Notes: a model not told the origin generated them from the sequence alone. DNA of 64,000 bases from Mesorhizobium sp. M1E.F.Ca.ET.045.02.1.1 (GCF_003952485.1 NZ_CP034447.1:6276501-6340500), one strand, 5' to 3'. Positions 16,575-24,609 are shown, numbered from the stretch's first letter. Program-made: numbers and translations.

Positions 16575-17036
16575 ATGGCCAAGATCCCCGGCAAGACCGA
16601 AACGATCGAAAACACGGAATCCGCTACCTACGAGCCGTCCCAGGCTACCGAGCAGGTTCGCGCTGTCGCCGAGCAGGGCGTCGAGCAGGCGAAGGAAGCA
16701 TTTTCCAAACTGGAATCGAACACCGAAACGACTCAAAAGGCTTTTGAGTCGACCCTTGAAGTGGCCAAGACAACCCGCAACGAGGTGTCACTGAAGACGA
16801 TTGCCGTTCTGCGAGCCAATGCCGAAGCCGGCTTCAAGCACCTCGAAGCCCTGGTTGCCGTGAAGTCGCCGTCCGAGTTCTTCGAGCTGCAGGCCGCTTT
16901 CGTGAACAAACAGATTGACGCTTCCATCGAGCAGGCCAAGACCCTGCAGGCGGTGATGTTGAGAGCTGGTGAGGACGTATCCAAGCCGATCAAGGATGCC
17001 TTCGAAAAGGCCTTGAAGGACCTCAAGGCCGCTTGA
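16575..17036 (+). CDS. Phasin family protein
   Basis: 153 residues. The helical phasin core runs from about 25 to 140 (EQVRAVAEQGVEQAKEAFSK, RANAEAGFKHLEALVAVKSP, FFELQAAFVNKQIDASIEQA). Phasins coat polyhydroxyalkanoate granules and control their size and number. A GAGGATGGG site precedes the ATG. The gene is divergent from the CYTH-CHAD gene with a gap of about 250 bases that should contain both promoters. The N-terminus (MAKIPGKTETIENTESATYE) is disordered, as is usual for the rhizobial phasins. Full length. Confidence 0.9.
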   Translation: MAKIPGKTETIENTESATYEPSQATEQVRAVAEQGVEQAKEAFSKLESNTETTQKAFESTLEVAKTTRNEVSLKTIAVLRANAEAGFKHLEALVAVKSPSEFFELQAAFVNKQIDASIEQAKTLQAVMLRAGEDVSKPIKDAFEKALKDLKAA

Positions 17037-17099
17037 TGCTCGGGCAGTGAAGGCCCTCGGGAGCCGGCGCCGCGTTTGATCAACTGAAGGGCCGGCGTC

Positions 17100-17187
17100 C
17101 GAAGCCGAGCAATGTGCGCGCTCCTATGCCGACGGACAGGCCTTCCGCCTCGGCGTCGAAGTGGTCGAGCTGAAGGACTGCGCCTAA
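17100..17187 (+). pseudogene. Duplicated 3-prime end of the 60-residue gene
   Basis: These 88 bases match 14453-14540 with only four differences and read in frame as EAEQCARSYADGQ...VVELKDCA followed by TAA. There is no start codon or upstream part of the gene, so this is a remnant. Together with the intact copy it forms a direct repeat that flanks the CYTH-CHAD/phasin pair. A palindromic repeat begins right after the stop. Confidence 0.85.
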
Positions 17188-17235
17188 GAGCGATTCCAGG
17201 AAAAGTGTGCAGCGGTTTTCCGTCTGGAATTGCTC
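17188..17235. repeat. Short palindromic repeat (GAGCAATTCC type)
   Basis: Arms GAGCGATTCCAG (17188-17199) and CTGGAATTGCTC (17224-17235), one mismatch, around GAAAAGTGTGCAGCGGTTTTC. The same element in varied form recurs at 23341-23430, 47656-47703 and 52812-52854. It is a dispersed family typical of Mesorhizobium-like genomes, here at gene 3-prime ends. Confidence 0.75.
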
Positions 17236-17241
17236 CAAGGA

Positions 17242-18455
17242 TTATCGGCGCACGACCGCAACCAGACGGGCGCAGAGCGCCAGATTGACGGTCGCGGCCA
17301 ATGCGAGCGTCATCAGCACGAGGTCGCAGCCGCCCGTCCCTAAAAGCAACGCCCCGATCGAAGGAGCCGCCGCCTGGACGATCAGACTCGGCGTGGCGAG
17401 CTTGCCCATGAGCGCGGCGTATTGCTGAGGGTCGAACAGCACCAGCGGCAGAGCGCCGCGCGCAATGGTATGAATGCCGTTGCCGGCGCCGTAAAGGATC
17501 AATGCCAAGGCGATGAGCGTCTGGCTTGCCAGGAGCAGCCAGACCCCAGCCGCAAGCAGCGACACCGACGCCAGCATCGTCCAGATCGGATGATGGCGGT
17601 TGCGGCCGATCAGCATTTCGGCCACCCGCGCGCCGACCTGCGACGGGCCGACGAGGGCGCCAAGGCCGACCGCGACCGCCAGGCTCACCCCGCGCAGTTG
17701 CAGGAGAGTGAGGAGGTGGACGGAGAGCATCGATGCAATCAGCGCCGATACGGTCTGGATGGAGGCAAGGAGGATGAAGCGTGTGCTCGCCCGGCCCGTG
17801 GTCGACGCCTGCTTCCGCTCGGCTGTTGCCGGCGCCGGCGTTGAGACCGGTGGCGGCGGCGGTATCACCCAAAGGTGAAGCGGCAGGCAGATCAACAGAT
17901 GGATTGCCGCGTAAGAGAGGCACGTGACGCGCCATCCTTCATGCGCGACGAGAAAAGCGCTGAGCGGCCAGCAAACCGTGCTGGCGAAGCCGCCGAACAG
18001 CGTCAGGTTGGTGATCGCGCCGCGGGCGCCTTGCCCATAGAGGCGGCCGAGCGTGGCGAAGCCGGCATCGTAGAGGCCGCTCGACATGCCCAAGCCCATG
18101 AACAGCCAGGCCAGCAGGTAAGCGGATAGACGGTGGCCGCCGCCAGCAGCAGGTGAGCGGCGGCCAGGAGCAAGGAACTCGCGGCAAGCACCGGCCGGCC
18201 GCCGTGACGCTGGATCAGCCGGCCGATGATGGGCGACGCCAGCCCGGCAAGCAGGAGTCCGCAGGAGAGCCCGGCAACGACCGAAGCCAGCGACCAGCCC
18301 GTCTCGGCGGCGATCGGCGCGGCGAGCACCGCGGGCAGATAGTAGGACGATCCCCAGGCGAGGATCTGCGTGATGCCAAGCGCCGAGACGAGGACATGGC
18401 GGCTGCGGGCGACCGGCGCGCGAGCTTCCGCCTTCACGGATTGCTCAAAGCCCAT
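17242..18455 (-). pseudogene. MFS transporter, interrupted by a frameshift
   Basis: Read on the minus strand, the frame from ATG 18455 gives MGFEQSVKAEARAPVARSRH and four helices up to LLLAAATVYPL, then goes out of frame. The other frame resumes LLAWLFMGLGMSSGLYDAGF and continues through further helices to 17242. A single missing base near 18118-18124 explains the break. Joined, the product would be about 400 residues with 12 helices, a normal major facilitator. It lies near the arsenic genes but shows no specific arsenite-exporter signature. It may be a pseudogene or a sequencing error. The GNAT gene starts 30 bases away on the other strand. Confidence 0.8.
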
Positions 18456-18484
18456 TATCTATCGTGCTCAAAATGGGGGATCGC

Positions 18485-19003
18485 ATGCGCATCGCGGTGA
18501 TCGACGAAACCGAGGCAACGGCTCAACTCGGCGCTCTTGCCGAGATCTTGATGCAGACCATTGAGGACGGCGCGCTGGTCGGCTTCGTCCTGCCGTTCGG
18601 CGCCGAGCAGGCGCAGGCTTATTGGCAGGGCATCTTCGACTCCTTGGCGGACGGAGAACGCCTCCTCATCTGCGCCTATGTCGATGACAACCTCGTCGGC
18701 ACCGTCCAGCTCTACCTGTCGCCGGAACCGAATGCCCTGCACCGGGCAGAGGTCTACAAGCTTCTCGTGCATCGGGGCTTCCAGCGGCAAGGCATCGGCT
18801 CCGCCCTCATGGCATTCATCGAAGACGAGGCAAGAAAGAGAAATCGCTCCCTGCTCCTTCTCGACACCGCCGAGGGCGGTGCGAGCGAGCGGCTCTACCG
18901 GCGCATGAACTGGCGGGAAGTCGGTGTCGTGCCGCATCACTTCGTCGATCCGTTCGGCAAACCACGAGCCTCGATCTACTTCATGAAGCATCTGGCGCCT
19001 TAG
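18485..19003 (+). CDS. GNAT family N-acetyltransferase
   Basis: About 172 residues with the acetyl-CoA-binding motif A of the GNAT fold: VYKLLVHRGFQRQGIGSALM (R/Q-x-x-G-x-G/A) followed by an LLLLDTAEGGASERLYRRMN motif B. The substrate amine is unknown; antibiotic, peptide or metabolite acetylation are all possible. The frame is open from a GTG at 18464, but the ATG at 18485 has GGGGA four bases upstream. It lies divergent from the MFS gene and convergent with arsC. Confidence 0.85.
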   Translation: MRIAVIDETEATAQLGALAEILMQTIEDGALVGFVLPFGAEQAQAYWQGIFDSLADGERLLICAYVDDNLVGTVQLYLSPEPNALHRAEVYKLLVHRGFQRQGIGSALMAFIEDEARKRNRSLLLLDTAEGGASERLYRRMNWREVGVVPHHFVDPFGKPRASIYFMKHLAP

Positions 19004-19045
19004 GACAGTCCAGCTGAACCGACTGGACCTGGATCTCATTCCATC

Positions 19046-19456
19046 CTAGGCCGGCGGCGCATATGCGACCTTCTCGCCGTCTTCCTTGACGAACTCCGCT
19101 ACCGGATTGTCGAGCAGCGGCAGCACCGCCTCCGACGGCCGGCAGAGCCTTGCGCCCTTTGACGTCTCGACGATCGGCCGGTTGATGAGGATCGGATGGG
19201 CGAGCATAAAATCGATCAGCTCATCGTCGCTCCATTTCGGATCGCCGAGGCCAAGCTCGGCGTAAGGCGTCCCCTTCTCCCTGAGCAGCTCGCGCGGGGT
19301 GATCCCCATCGCCGCGATCAGCTCGAGCAGCCGTGCGCGGCCCGGCGGCGTCTTCAGATATTCGATAACGATCGGCTCCTCGCCGCTGGCGCGGATCATG
19401 GCGAGCGTGTTGCGCGAGGTGCCGCAGGCGGGGTTGTGGTAGATCGTGACCGTCAT
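19046..19456 (-). CDS. arsC: Glutaredoxin-dependent arsenate reductase
   Basis: 136 residues, thioredoxin-like fold. The N-terminal IYHNPACGTSRNTLAMI carries the catalytic Cys of the E. coli-type ArsC, and the three conserved basic residues are seen in YLKTPP and INRPIVETSKGARLCRP. It reduces arsenate to arsenite using glutathione and glutaredoxin in the cytosol. The ATG overlaps the aqpS stop (ATGA), so the two are translationally coupled. In Sinorhizobium the arsenite formed leaves through AqpS; the same pair is present here. Confidence 0.93.
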   Translation of the reverse strand: MTVTIYHNPACGTSRNTLAMIRASGEEPIVIEYLKTPPGRARLLELIAAMGITPRELLREKGTPYAELGLGDPKWSDDELIDFMLAHPILINRPIVETSKGARLCRPSEAVLPLLDNPVAEFVKEDGEKVAYAPPA

Positions 19457-20211
19457 GGCTTCGCTTTCGATGGCTGGGCTTTCGATGGCTGGGAATGCTG
19501 AACGGTTTCGGACCGCAGCAGCCAGCCCATCAGCGCCAACGCGACCAAGGCGCCGAGCAGCTCGGCGATGATGAAGCCTGGCAGATCGATCGGCCTGATG
19601 CCTGAAAACGTGTTGGTGAGCGAGCGCGCCAGCGCGACGGCCGGATTGGCGAAGGACGTGGATGCGGTGAACCAGTAGGCGGCGGTGATGTAGAGGCCGA
19701 CCAGCCATGGCACGGCTCGCCGCTCGAAGCGGAGGCCGGCGAGAATGACGGCGACAAGGCCGAATGTCGCGACCGTTTCGGAGAACCATTGCGCTGGTCC
19801 GGCGCGGAGCTTCGTCGCGATCTCCAGCACCGGCAGGGCGAACATGAGATGCGCCGCGATCGTGCCGACGATGCCGCCCAGGAACTGCGCGGCGAGATAG
19901 GCCGGCAGATCGCGGGCCGGCAGGGTCCGGTTCAGGCAGAACACCAGCGAAACGGCGGGGTTGAAATGGGCGCCCGAGACCGGCCCGAGGACGGTGATCA
20001 GCACCACCAGCATGGCGCCGGTCGCGAGCGTGTTGCCGAGCAGCGCCAGCGCCGTGTCGTGCGTCAAGGTCTCGGCCATGATGCCGGAACCGACCACTGT
20101 CGCCACCAAAAGACCGGTGCCCAGGGCTTCGGCGGCGAAGCGGCGCGGCAGATCGAAGGTTGCCGTTCCCACGCCGCCCGGATCGCTCGCGTCGATCGGC
20201 TCGATGATCAT
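19453..20211 (-). CDS. aqpS: Aquaglyceroporin AqpS (arsenite channel)
   Basis: 252 residues with six membrane helices and both half-helix NPA signatures: AHFNPAVSLVF and SFANPAVALARS. It belongs to the MIP family. In S. meliloti, AqpS replaces the usual ArsB pump: arsenite made by ArsC flows out of the cell down its gradient. The start is MIIEPIDASDP at 20211, which overlaps the arsR stop (ATGA); the longer open frame that extends back to 20652 is only the shadow of arsR. Inner membrane. Confidence 0.92.
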   Translation of the reverse strand: MIIEPIDASDPGGVGTATFDLPRRFAAEALGTGLLVATVVGSGIMAETLTHDTALALLGNTLATGAMLVVLITVLGPVSGAHFNPAVSLVFCLNRTLPARDLPAYLAAQFLGGIVGTIAAHLMFALPVLEIATKLRAGPAQWFSETVATFGLVAVILAGLRFERRAVPWLVGLYITAAYWFTASTSFANPAVALARSLTNTFSGIRPIDLPGFIIAELLGALVALALMGWLLRSETVQHSQPSKAQPSKAKP

Positions 20212-20558
20212 TGCCGGATCCCCTCGCCCGGCTGACAGCAAGGTGCCGCCAACGCCGGCGCGCAGATTTCCGGACGGCCCGAGCAGCAATCCTCCATCAG
20301 GAACCGGATCAGGCCGGACAGCGCATCGTACTCGGCGCTGTAGACGATCGAACGCGCATCGCGCCGCGCCGTGACCAGGCCCGCTCGCTCCATTTCCTTG
20401 AGATGGAAGCTGACATTGGACGGCGAGACCTCGACCTGTTCGGCAAGCGAACCGGCGGCGATGCCGTCCGGCCCGGCAACGACCAGCAATCGAAGCAGCC
20501 TGAGCCGCGTCTCCTGCGACAGCGCGCCAAAAGCGATCAGGGCTTGACGTCCATCCAT
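20208..20558 (-). CDS. arsR: ArsR family arsenite-responsive repressor
   Basis: 116 residues. The winged helix is clear (LSQETRLRLLRLLV, LAEQVEVSPSNVSFHLKEME, wing ARRDARSIVYSAEY). The usual alpha3 metal motif ELCVCDL is absent; instead the C-terminus has EDCCSGRPEICAP and APCC, a Cys pair plus Cys as in the Acidithiobacillus-type ArsR that binds As(III) at its C-terminal end. First gene of arsR-aqpS-arsC. A palindrome overlaps its promoter and the gene diverges from the DUF6428-like gene, so it probably represses both directions. Confidence 0.92.
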   Translation of the reverse strand: MDGRQALIAFGALSQETRLRLLRLLVVAGPDGIAAGSLAEQVEVSPSNVSFHLKEMERAGLVTARRDARSIVYSAEYDALSGLIRFLMEDCCSGRPEICAPALAAPCCQPGEGIRQ

Positions 20559-20559
20559 G

Positions 20560-20577
20560 TTTCAATAATCCTTGAAA
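20560..20577. promoter_or_regulatory. Probable ArsR operator
   Basis: TTTCAA-TAATCC-TTGAAA, a perfect 6-base inverted repeat with a 6-base spacer, directly before the arsR start codon and 23 bases from the divergent gene at 20601. ArsR sites are typically AT-rich inverted repeats with TTCAA/TTGAA-like halves. Dual control of both divergent units is inferred. Confidence 0.6.
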
Positions 20578-20600
20578 TATCGAAATGAGGAGTAGCCGAC

Positions 20601-21140
20601 ATGCTTTCTCCTGACAACCGGAAAATCGCTCCTGCCCTTCCACTGGAGCCATCCGACCTGACCATCGGAGACCTGCTCGATGCGCTGGCCGACCACAAGG
20701 ACAAGCCGCTGGTGTTCCGCTATGACGGCCGGCCGGTAAAGCCGGGCTACCACGTGACGGAGGTCAAGGCGGGGCAGTTCTCGGCGCTGGATTGCGGGGC
20801 AAACCCCGAATCCTGGTCGGAAATTTTCGTGCAGCTATGGGACGTCGACGAAGGCGGACCGGTCTACATGCCGGCCGGCAAGTTCGCTGCCATCATCCGC
20901 AAGGTTGCCGATCACGTGGCGCTCGATCAGTCCGCCAGGCTGACCTTCGAAGTCAGCGACGGCATCCGGCCGATGGAGCTTCACCGGGCAACGCGGCCGA
21001 CGCTGGTCGGCGATGCCGTCGAGGTCGAGCTGGCGCCGCGGCCGGCAAGCTGCAAGCCGCGCGATCGATGGCTGGAAGAGCAGAAGGCGGCGAGCCCATC
21101 CTGTTGTTCGCCTGGGATCGGCAAAGCCTGCTGTGGCTGA
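20601..21140 (+). CDS. DUF6428-like protein of the ars locus, Cys-rich tail
   Basis: 179 residues, ribosome site GAGGAG. The body (LTIGDLLDALADHKDKPLVF, PGYHVTEVKAGQFSALDCG, WSEIFVQLWDV) resembles the DUF6428 family found next to ArsR genes in bacteria. The C-terminus reads SCCSPGIGKACCG, two Cys pairs that look like an As(III) or thiophilic-metal site, much like the Cys tail of ArsR opposite. No signal peptide, so cytosolic. A role in arsenite buffering, sensing or transfer is an inference from gene position and cysteines; no activity is known to me. Confidence 0.8.
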   Translation: MLSPDNRKIAPALPLEPSDLTIGDLLDALADHKDKPLVFRYDGRPVKPGYHVTEVKAGQFSALDCGANPESWSEIFVQLWDVDEGGPVYMPAGKFAAIIRKVADHVALDQSARLTFEVSDGIRPMELHRATRPTLVGDAVEVELAPRPASCKPRDRWLEEQKAASPSCCSPGIGKACCG

Positions 21141-21162
21141 AATCTCGTCGTGCTCTTCGAAC

Positions 21163-21867
21163 TCAATTGAATTTATAGCTGAAGCCGAATTGGACGGAGT
21201 CGGTCCGCAGCGCGTGGCGTTGTTCCCCAAAGATCGGGGACACTTGGGCTACCGCTTTGCCATAGTCGGCATGGCGGTATTCGACCCGCACCGACCAGTC
21301 CCTTGCAAGGGCGTACTCAAGACCGGCGCCAACGATGACTCCGGTGCGGGTTGCGGAAAATGCGAACTTGGTAACAGGTGGCAACTCGGCCATCCAATAG
21401 TCAAATTTCGCCACGCTGACGCCGGCAGTGCCGTATAGCAGCATCCGATCGAAGGCAGCCCCCACCCGCGCGCGTGCCGAGCCTTGCCAACGCGAGGTCG
21501 CCGAGCCCCCGAACGCGGGCAAGCCACCCACCGTCTGGCTGGAAGCCTCGGCGTTGGAAAGACCCCAATCGACTTCGATGCCGATCACAAAAGGCGCGTC
21601 GATCTGCCAGTTGTAGCCCAGATGCAATCCACCGGTCACGCCGCCGCCGGAGTATGCGGTGGGGCCGATAAAGGTGTTTCCGGGATTGCCGCTTTCCCAG
21701 CGTCCGGATGGCCCAAGCCAGCCTATGTCACTCCCGACATAAGCGCCGCTCCAGTCGAAAGCCTCCGGTGCGGCCTGGACGTCGGCCGCATGGGCGGCCG
21801 GCTGGCCGGCAAGCGTCGCCAGCGCGCAAGCGAGCACCACGCCCGAGACGAAATTTCCGTGTCGCAT
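21163..21867 (-). CDS. Outer-membrane beta-barrel protein (Omp25/31-like porin family)
   Basis: 234 residues. A signal peptide (ending PAAHA) precedes an eight-strand barrel pattern: WSGAYVGSDIGW, TGGLHLGYNWQ, VIGIEVDWG, RVGAAFDRMLLYGTAG, WSVRVEYRHADYG and the C-terminal VQFGFSYKFN with terminal aromatic/Asn as expected for BAM recognition. This is the opacity/Omp25-like family common in Rhizobiales, which helps outer membrane stability. The gene lies just downstream of the truncated AraC gene on the same strand, separated by 110 bases. Confidence 0.9.
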   Translation of the reverse strand: MRHGNFVSGVVLACALATLAGQPAAHAADVQAAPEAFDWSGAYVGSDIGWLGPSGRWESGNPGNTFIGPTAYSGGGVTGGLHLGYNWQIDAPFVIGIEVDWGLSNAEASSQTVGGLPAFGGSATSRWQGSARARVGAAFDRMLLYGTAGVSVAKFDYWMAELPPVTKFAFSATRTGVIVGAGLEYALARDWSVRVEYRHADYGKAVAQVSPIFGEQRHALRTDSVQFGFSYKFN

Positions 21868-21977
21868 AGAATATGTTCCCGCAGGATTTCAGAAATGGCG
21901 GGACAATAGGCGACGAATCGCCGGCGGGCTTGGAACCCACACGACCGCACCTTGGACCGGGCGCGACTGTGGCTCAG

Positions 21978-22670
21978 CTATCGGCGGAACTGTGGCAGCC
22001 GGGCCGCGCGCAGGCCCCGCCCACGGGCGATCTCCACAGCCTCGCCATTGTCGGCCAGCGTCAGCGCCAGGAGGTCCTGGATATGCGCGGCCAGCCCGAG
22101 CTGCAGTTCCGGCGATGCGAGAGCGCCGGCATTGTTGATCATGCAGGCATAGCCGATGAGGAGGCGAAGCGCTTCGCGGCCAGCGTCGATCGAGCTCACC
22201 AGCGGTCGGTCGAAGCCCGGCGCGATCGAAGCAAGCGCCGCCCGTGGCACGTAGAGACTGAGATAGCGACCGGAATCGACCAGCGTGTGGATGGCGGGTT
22301 CGCTGGTCAGCATCATCACCGCCTGGCCGGGCAAGGTCAGCGCCTCGCGGTTGCGCTGCACCGAGCGGCCGCGCCCGGCAAGCACCGCAATCAGCATGAC
22401 CATGTCGCCGGCGTTCTTCAGGTGCTGCTGCCTGATCCGGTAATGAGCATTGCTGCGGGCGCCGGTCGACAGGCTGACGCCCGGCAGCGACCGCAAGGTC
22501 ACGTCGGCCCGGAACGGCTCATCGCCGAACGGCTCGATCTCCAGGTTGAAGAGCTTTTGCCCATAGAATTCGAGCCAGGTGCCCAGCCTGTCGCGCGGCG
22601 GCACGCTCATCGTGGACAGATGCAAGGGCGCTCCAGGCGCAATCTTCCCGGTATTTGGCAAGCCCACCAC
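21978..22670 (-). pseudogene. AraC-family regulator lacking its DNA-binding domain
   Basis: About 230 residues (or 210 from the ATG at 22610) matching the N-terminal AraC_binding_2-type domain: PPRDRLGTWLEFYGQKLFN, ADVTLRSLPGVSLSTGARSN, LVDSGRYLSLYVPRAALAS, LAAHIQDLLALTL. In full-length relatives (about 320 residues) two HTH motifs of about 100 residues follow this point. Here the frame stops after GLRAARLPQFRR, and the next gene starts 110 bases on, so no room remains for the HTH. It is thus a truncated gene, or a rare ligand-domain-only protein. The start is ambiguous (GTG 22670 or ATG 22610). Confidence 0.7.
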
Positions 22671-22847
22671 CCCGCCGCCCCTCCGGCGGCACGAAATGCC
22701 GTCTATGTTTCGGCGGGACGGGCCGCCTTGTCAAACGGCCTGCTGGATCGGCGTCGCGGCGCGCGGCCGATGGCTACAACCTGAGACCGCTTGAACGCAT
22801 CTACGGATTGCGCGATTGTCGAAGCGCTCCCAGAGATACGAACACCA

Positions 22848-23051
22848 ATGACCCAAACGAAAAAGGCACCACCGTTCGTGCCGACAGAGTTCCACGTAAC
22901 GATTGTCGATGACGAGCAAGGCGCCCTTGGCATCCTCTCCATACAGACACCAGGCGGGCTGCTGGACGTTGCGCTGGATCGGGAAGCAGCCGAAGCCCTC
23001 ATCAGGGCTGCGTCCAGGCTTCAAGCGAAGCTGGACGAAAAGGTCAGCTAG
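22848..23051 (+). CDS. Small hypothetical protein (67 residues)
   Basis: MTQTKKAPPFVPTEFHVTIV leads a compact alpha/beta protein with ILSIQTPGGLLDVALDREAA and a C-terminal helix (AASRLQAKLDEKVS). Codon use resembles the neighbours. The frame is open from 22791, but the sequence before the ATG at 22848 carries GAGATACG as a weak ribosome site. I do not recognise the family. It stands divergent from the truncated AraC gene. Confidence 0.5.
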   Translation: MTQTKKAPPFVPTEFHVTIVDDEQGALGILSIQTPGGLLDVALDREAAEALIRAASRLQAKLDEKVS

Positions 23052-23181
23052 ATATTTCAAGCTGACCCATAACCTAAATTAGCGATCACTTGTATTTCTC
23101 GCAAATCAGGATCATGCTTGGCCTACGCAAGGGTGGCACTGATGCGCAGCGGGTGGGTGGTTCAGTAAGGGGTAAAGCGTG

Positions 23182-23340
23182 ATGGAACTTGCGGTCTGCT
23201 ATGATCACAGCGGAATCGATCTGGCTTGGTCGATCTTCCTCGGCACCACGGCGGTTTTGATGGTCATGGCGCCATTGGCCGTCGCACGGCTGGTCGCGAT
23301 ATCGCGGGCGGATTCAGTCGGACGGCTTCAGATCGCTTAG
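23182..23340 (+). CDS. Putative small membrane protein (52 residues)
   Basis: Short ORF with AAGGGG upstream of the ATG. It reads MELAVCYDHSGIDLAWSIFL then TTAVLMVMAPLAVARLVAIS, with one hydrophobic segment near residues 17-42. The stop overlaps the beginning of a GAGCAATTCC-type repeat. No family is recognised; the support is the ribosome site, the membrane segment and codon usage. Confidence 0.35.
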   Translation: MELAVCYDHSGIDLAWSIFLGTTAVLMVMAPLAVARLVAISRADSVGRLQIA

Positions 23341-23430
23341 AGCAATTCCGGGAAAAGTGCGCAGCGGTTGTCCGTCCGAAGTTACGCAAAAACAAAGGCT
23401 TAGAGCGGTTCGGCGATGCTGTGAAACGCT
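23341..23430. repeat. Degenerate GAGCAATTCC-type repeat
   Basis: Begins AGAGCAATTCCGGGAAAAG and continues GTGCGCAGCGGTTGTCCGTC; the right arm is degraded, then AGAGCGGTTC begins a second partial copy. It is the same family as 17188-17235, 47656-47703 and 52812-52854. Confidence 0.6.
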
Positions 23431-23463
23431 GAACCGATCTAGCAGCCTGAGGGGAATTGCTGG

Positions 23464-23676
23464 TTAGGACGAGCTCACCTTCGGCATCGTTATGTCACCG
23501 AACAGCGCCGAGCAGTCGATCTCGTCGCGGAAAAGCGCGTCGGGATCGAGCACCAGCCACGACGTATGTGTACGAAGGTTCCTCAGCCTGGCGTTCTTTT
23601 CCGCGCGCGCCTGGCGCTCCGCCTCGGCAAGCGAGGTCAGGGCCGGCCTTTCGGCCTTGTATGGGCTCCTCGACAT
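23464..23676 (-). CDS. Hypothetical small protein (about 70 residues)
   Basis: MSRSPYKAERPALTSLAEAE, then a charged helix ERQARAEKNARLRNLRTHTS and a C-terminal LVLDPDALFRDEIDCSALFG. No ribosome site is obvious and no family is recognised. It may be a remnant, since the surrounding 22-24 kb stretch contains other decayed genes. Confidence 0.3.
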   Translation of the reverse strand: MSRSPYKAERPALTSLAEAERQARAEKNARLRNLRTHTSWLVLDPDALFRDEIDCSALFGDITMPKVSSS

Positions 23677-23749
23677 AGCGACACAGAACGCAATCGCCCC
23701 GCTTTGCGTTCCCTGGCGGCGCAACGCCGTGCGGTATGGTCGCTCGACC

Positions 23750-23869
23750 TTATGTCTCTCTGAAATAGCGGGCGCCGCGACCGGCAAGGGCGATGGCAAG
23801 CGAGGAACCCGCAAGGCCGCCTCCGACAATGATCAAGATCGTAATCGGTACCACGAACGGACTTGCCAT
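23750..23869 (-). pseudogene. N-terminal stub of an FAD-dependent oxidoreductase
   Basis: A 39-codon frame starting MASPFVVPITILIIVGGGLA, followed by GSSLAIALAGRGARY, then a stop at 23750. This is the GxGxxG dinucleotide-binding beta-alpha segment that opens flavin monooxygenases and oxidoreductases of about 400 residues. The rest of the enzyme is missing. It sits nine bases after the GNAT stop on the same strand. Confidence 0.6.
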
Positions 23870-23877
23870 CGGGGCCT

Positions 23878-24609
23878 TCAGATCGGCAAAGGCGGATCCG
23901 TGAAATCGGGCGGTGAACGAATCTCGGCCAGGGAGCGGACCTGCAGCCCGTCCCTGAAATTAGCGGGATCGAGCCAGGCCTCCAAGGCGGCGCGATTGGC
24001 CGGCCATTCACGCGAAAGCATTGAATACATCGGGATGTCGCAGGGCTTGCCCTTCAGGAACAGGCCCTGGCGATGCGTGCCCTCGTAAACGAAGCCGAGC
24101 CGCACGGCGGCCGCGCGCGAACGTTGGTTGGTCGATGTGCATGTCCATTCGAGGCGCCGGTAGCCGAGATCGTCGAAGACATGGCGCAGGATGAGGTAGA
24201 GCGCCTCGGTGGCGAGCCGCGTGCGCTGCAGCGGCGGCGTATAGAGCACATATCCGAGTTCGACGACATGGTGCACCGGCCTGGCTTCCATCAGGCAGAG
24301 CCACCCCAGCGCTTCACCGTCGGGACCGTCGACCGCGAAGAATGCGCGCTTGGGGTCCGCCACCAGCGCGGCGACATGCTCGGCGAAGGCCTGCTCGGTG
24401 GCAAAAGGTCCCACCTTCATGTCTATCCAGGTGGCCTCGGTGTGCTCGTCATGCGAGAGCCGATAGAGCCTTGCCGCATCACGTCCGGCCTCGAGCGGGC
24501 GCAAGCGCCCGCAACGGCCTTCGACCAGGACGGCGACTGGAACCGGCGCATCGCCCGACGGGGTTGCCTCGGCATTTGCCGCGGCTTGCTCAATCTTGCC
24601 TGCCCGCAT
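23878..24609 (-). CDS. GNAT acetyltransferase, RimJ/RimL type
   Basis: About 243 residues. The acetyltransferase domain covers about 45-195: EATWIDMKVGPF, AFFAVDGPDGEALGWLCLME, ELGYVLYTPPLQRTRLATEA and WTCTSTNQRSRAAAVRLGFV followed by EGTHRQGLFLKGKPCD. This pattern is that of the RimJ/RimL-like group, whose members acetylate ribosomal proteins, other N-termini or amino acids. Its C-terminal tail of about 45 residues is specific to a rhizobial subset. The ATG at 24609 has GGGAGAGCAGG before it. The upstream 68-residue ORF overlaps it by 20 bases. Confidence 0.85.
   Translation of the reverse strand: MRAGKIEQAAANAEATPSGDAPVPVAVLVEGRCGRLRPLEAGRDAARLYRLSHDEHTEATWIDMKVGPFATEQAFAEHVAALVADPKRAFFAVDGPDGEALGWLCLMEARPVHHVVELGYVLYTPPLQRTRLATEALYLILRHVFDDLGYRRLEWTCTSTNQRSRAAAVRLGFVYEGTHRQGLFLKGKPCDIPMYSMLSREWPANRAALEAWLDPANFRDGLQVRSLAEIRSPPDFTDPPLPI

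Noticed and set aside
19453..20652. Aquaporin frame extended to 399 codons
   Set aside because: The first 147 codons overlap arsR in another frame and have no aquaporin similarity; MIIEPIDASD at 20211 is the real start, with an ATGA overlap.
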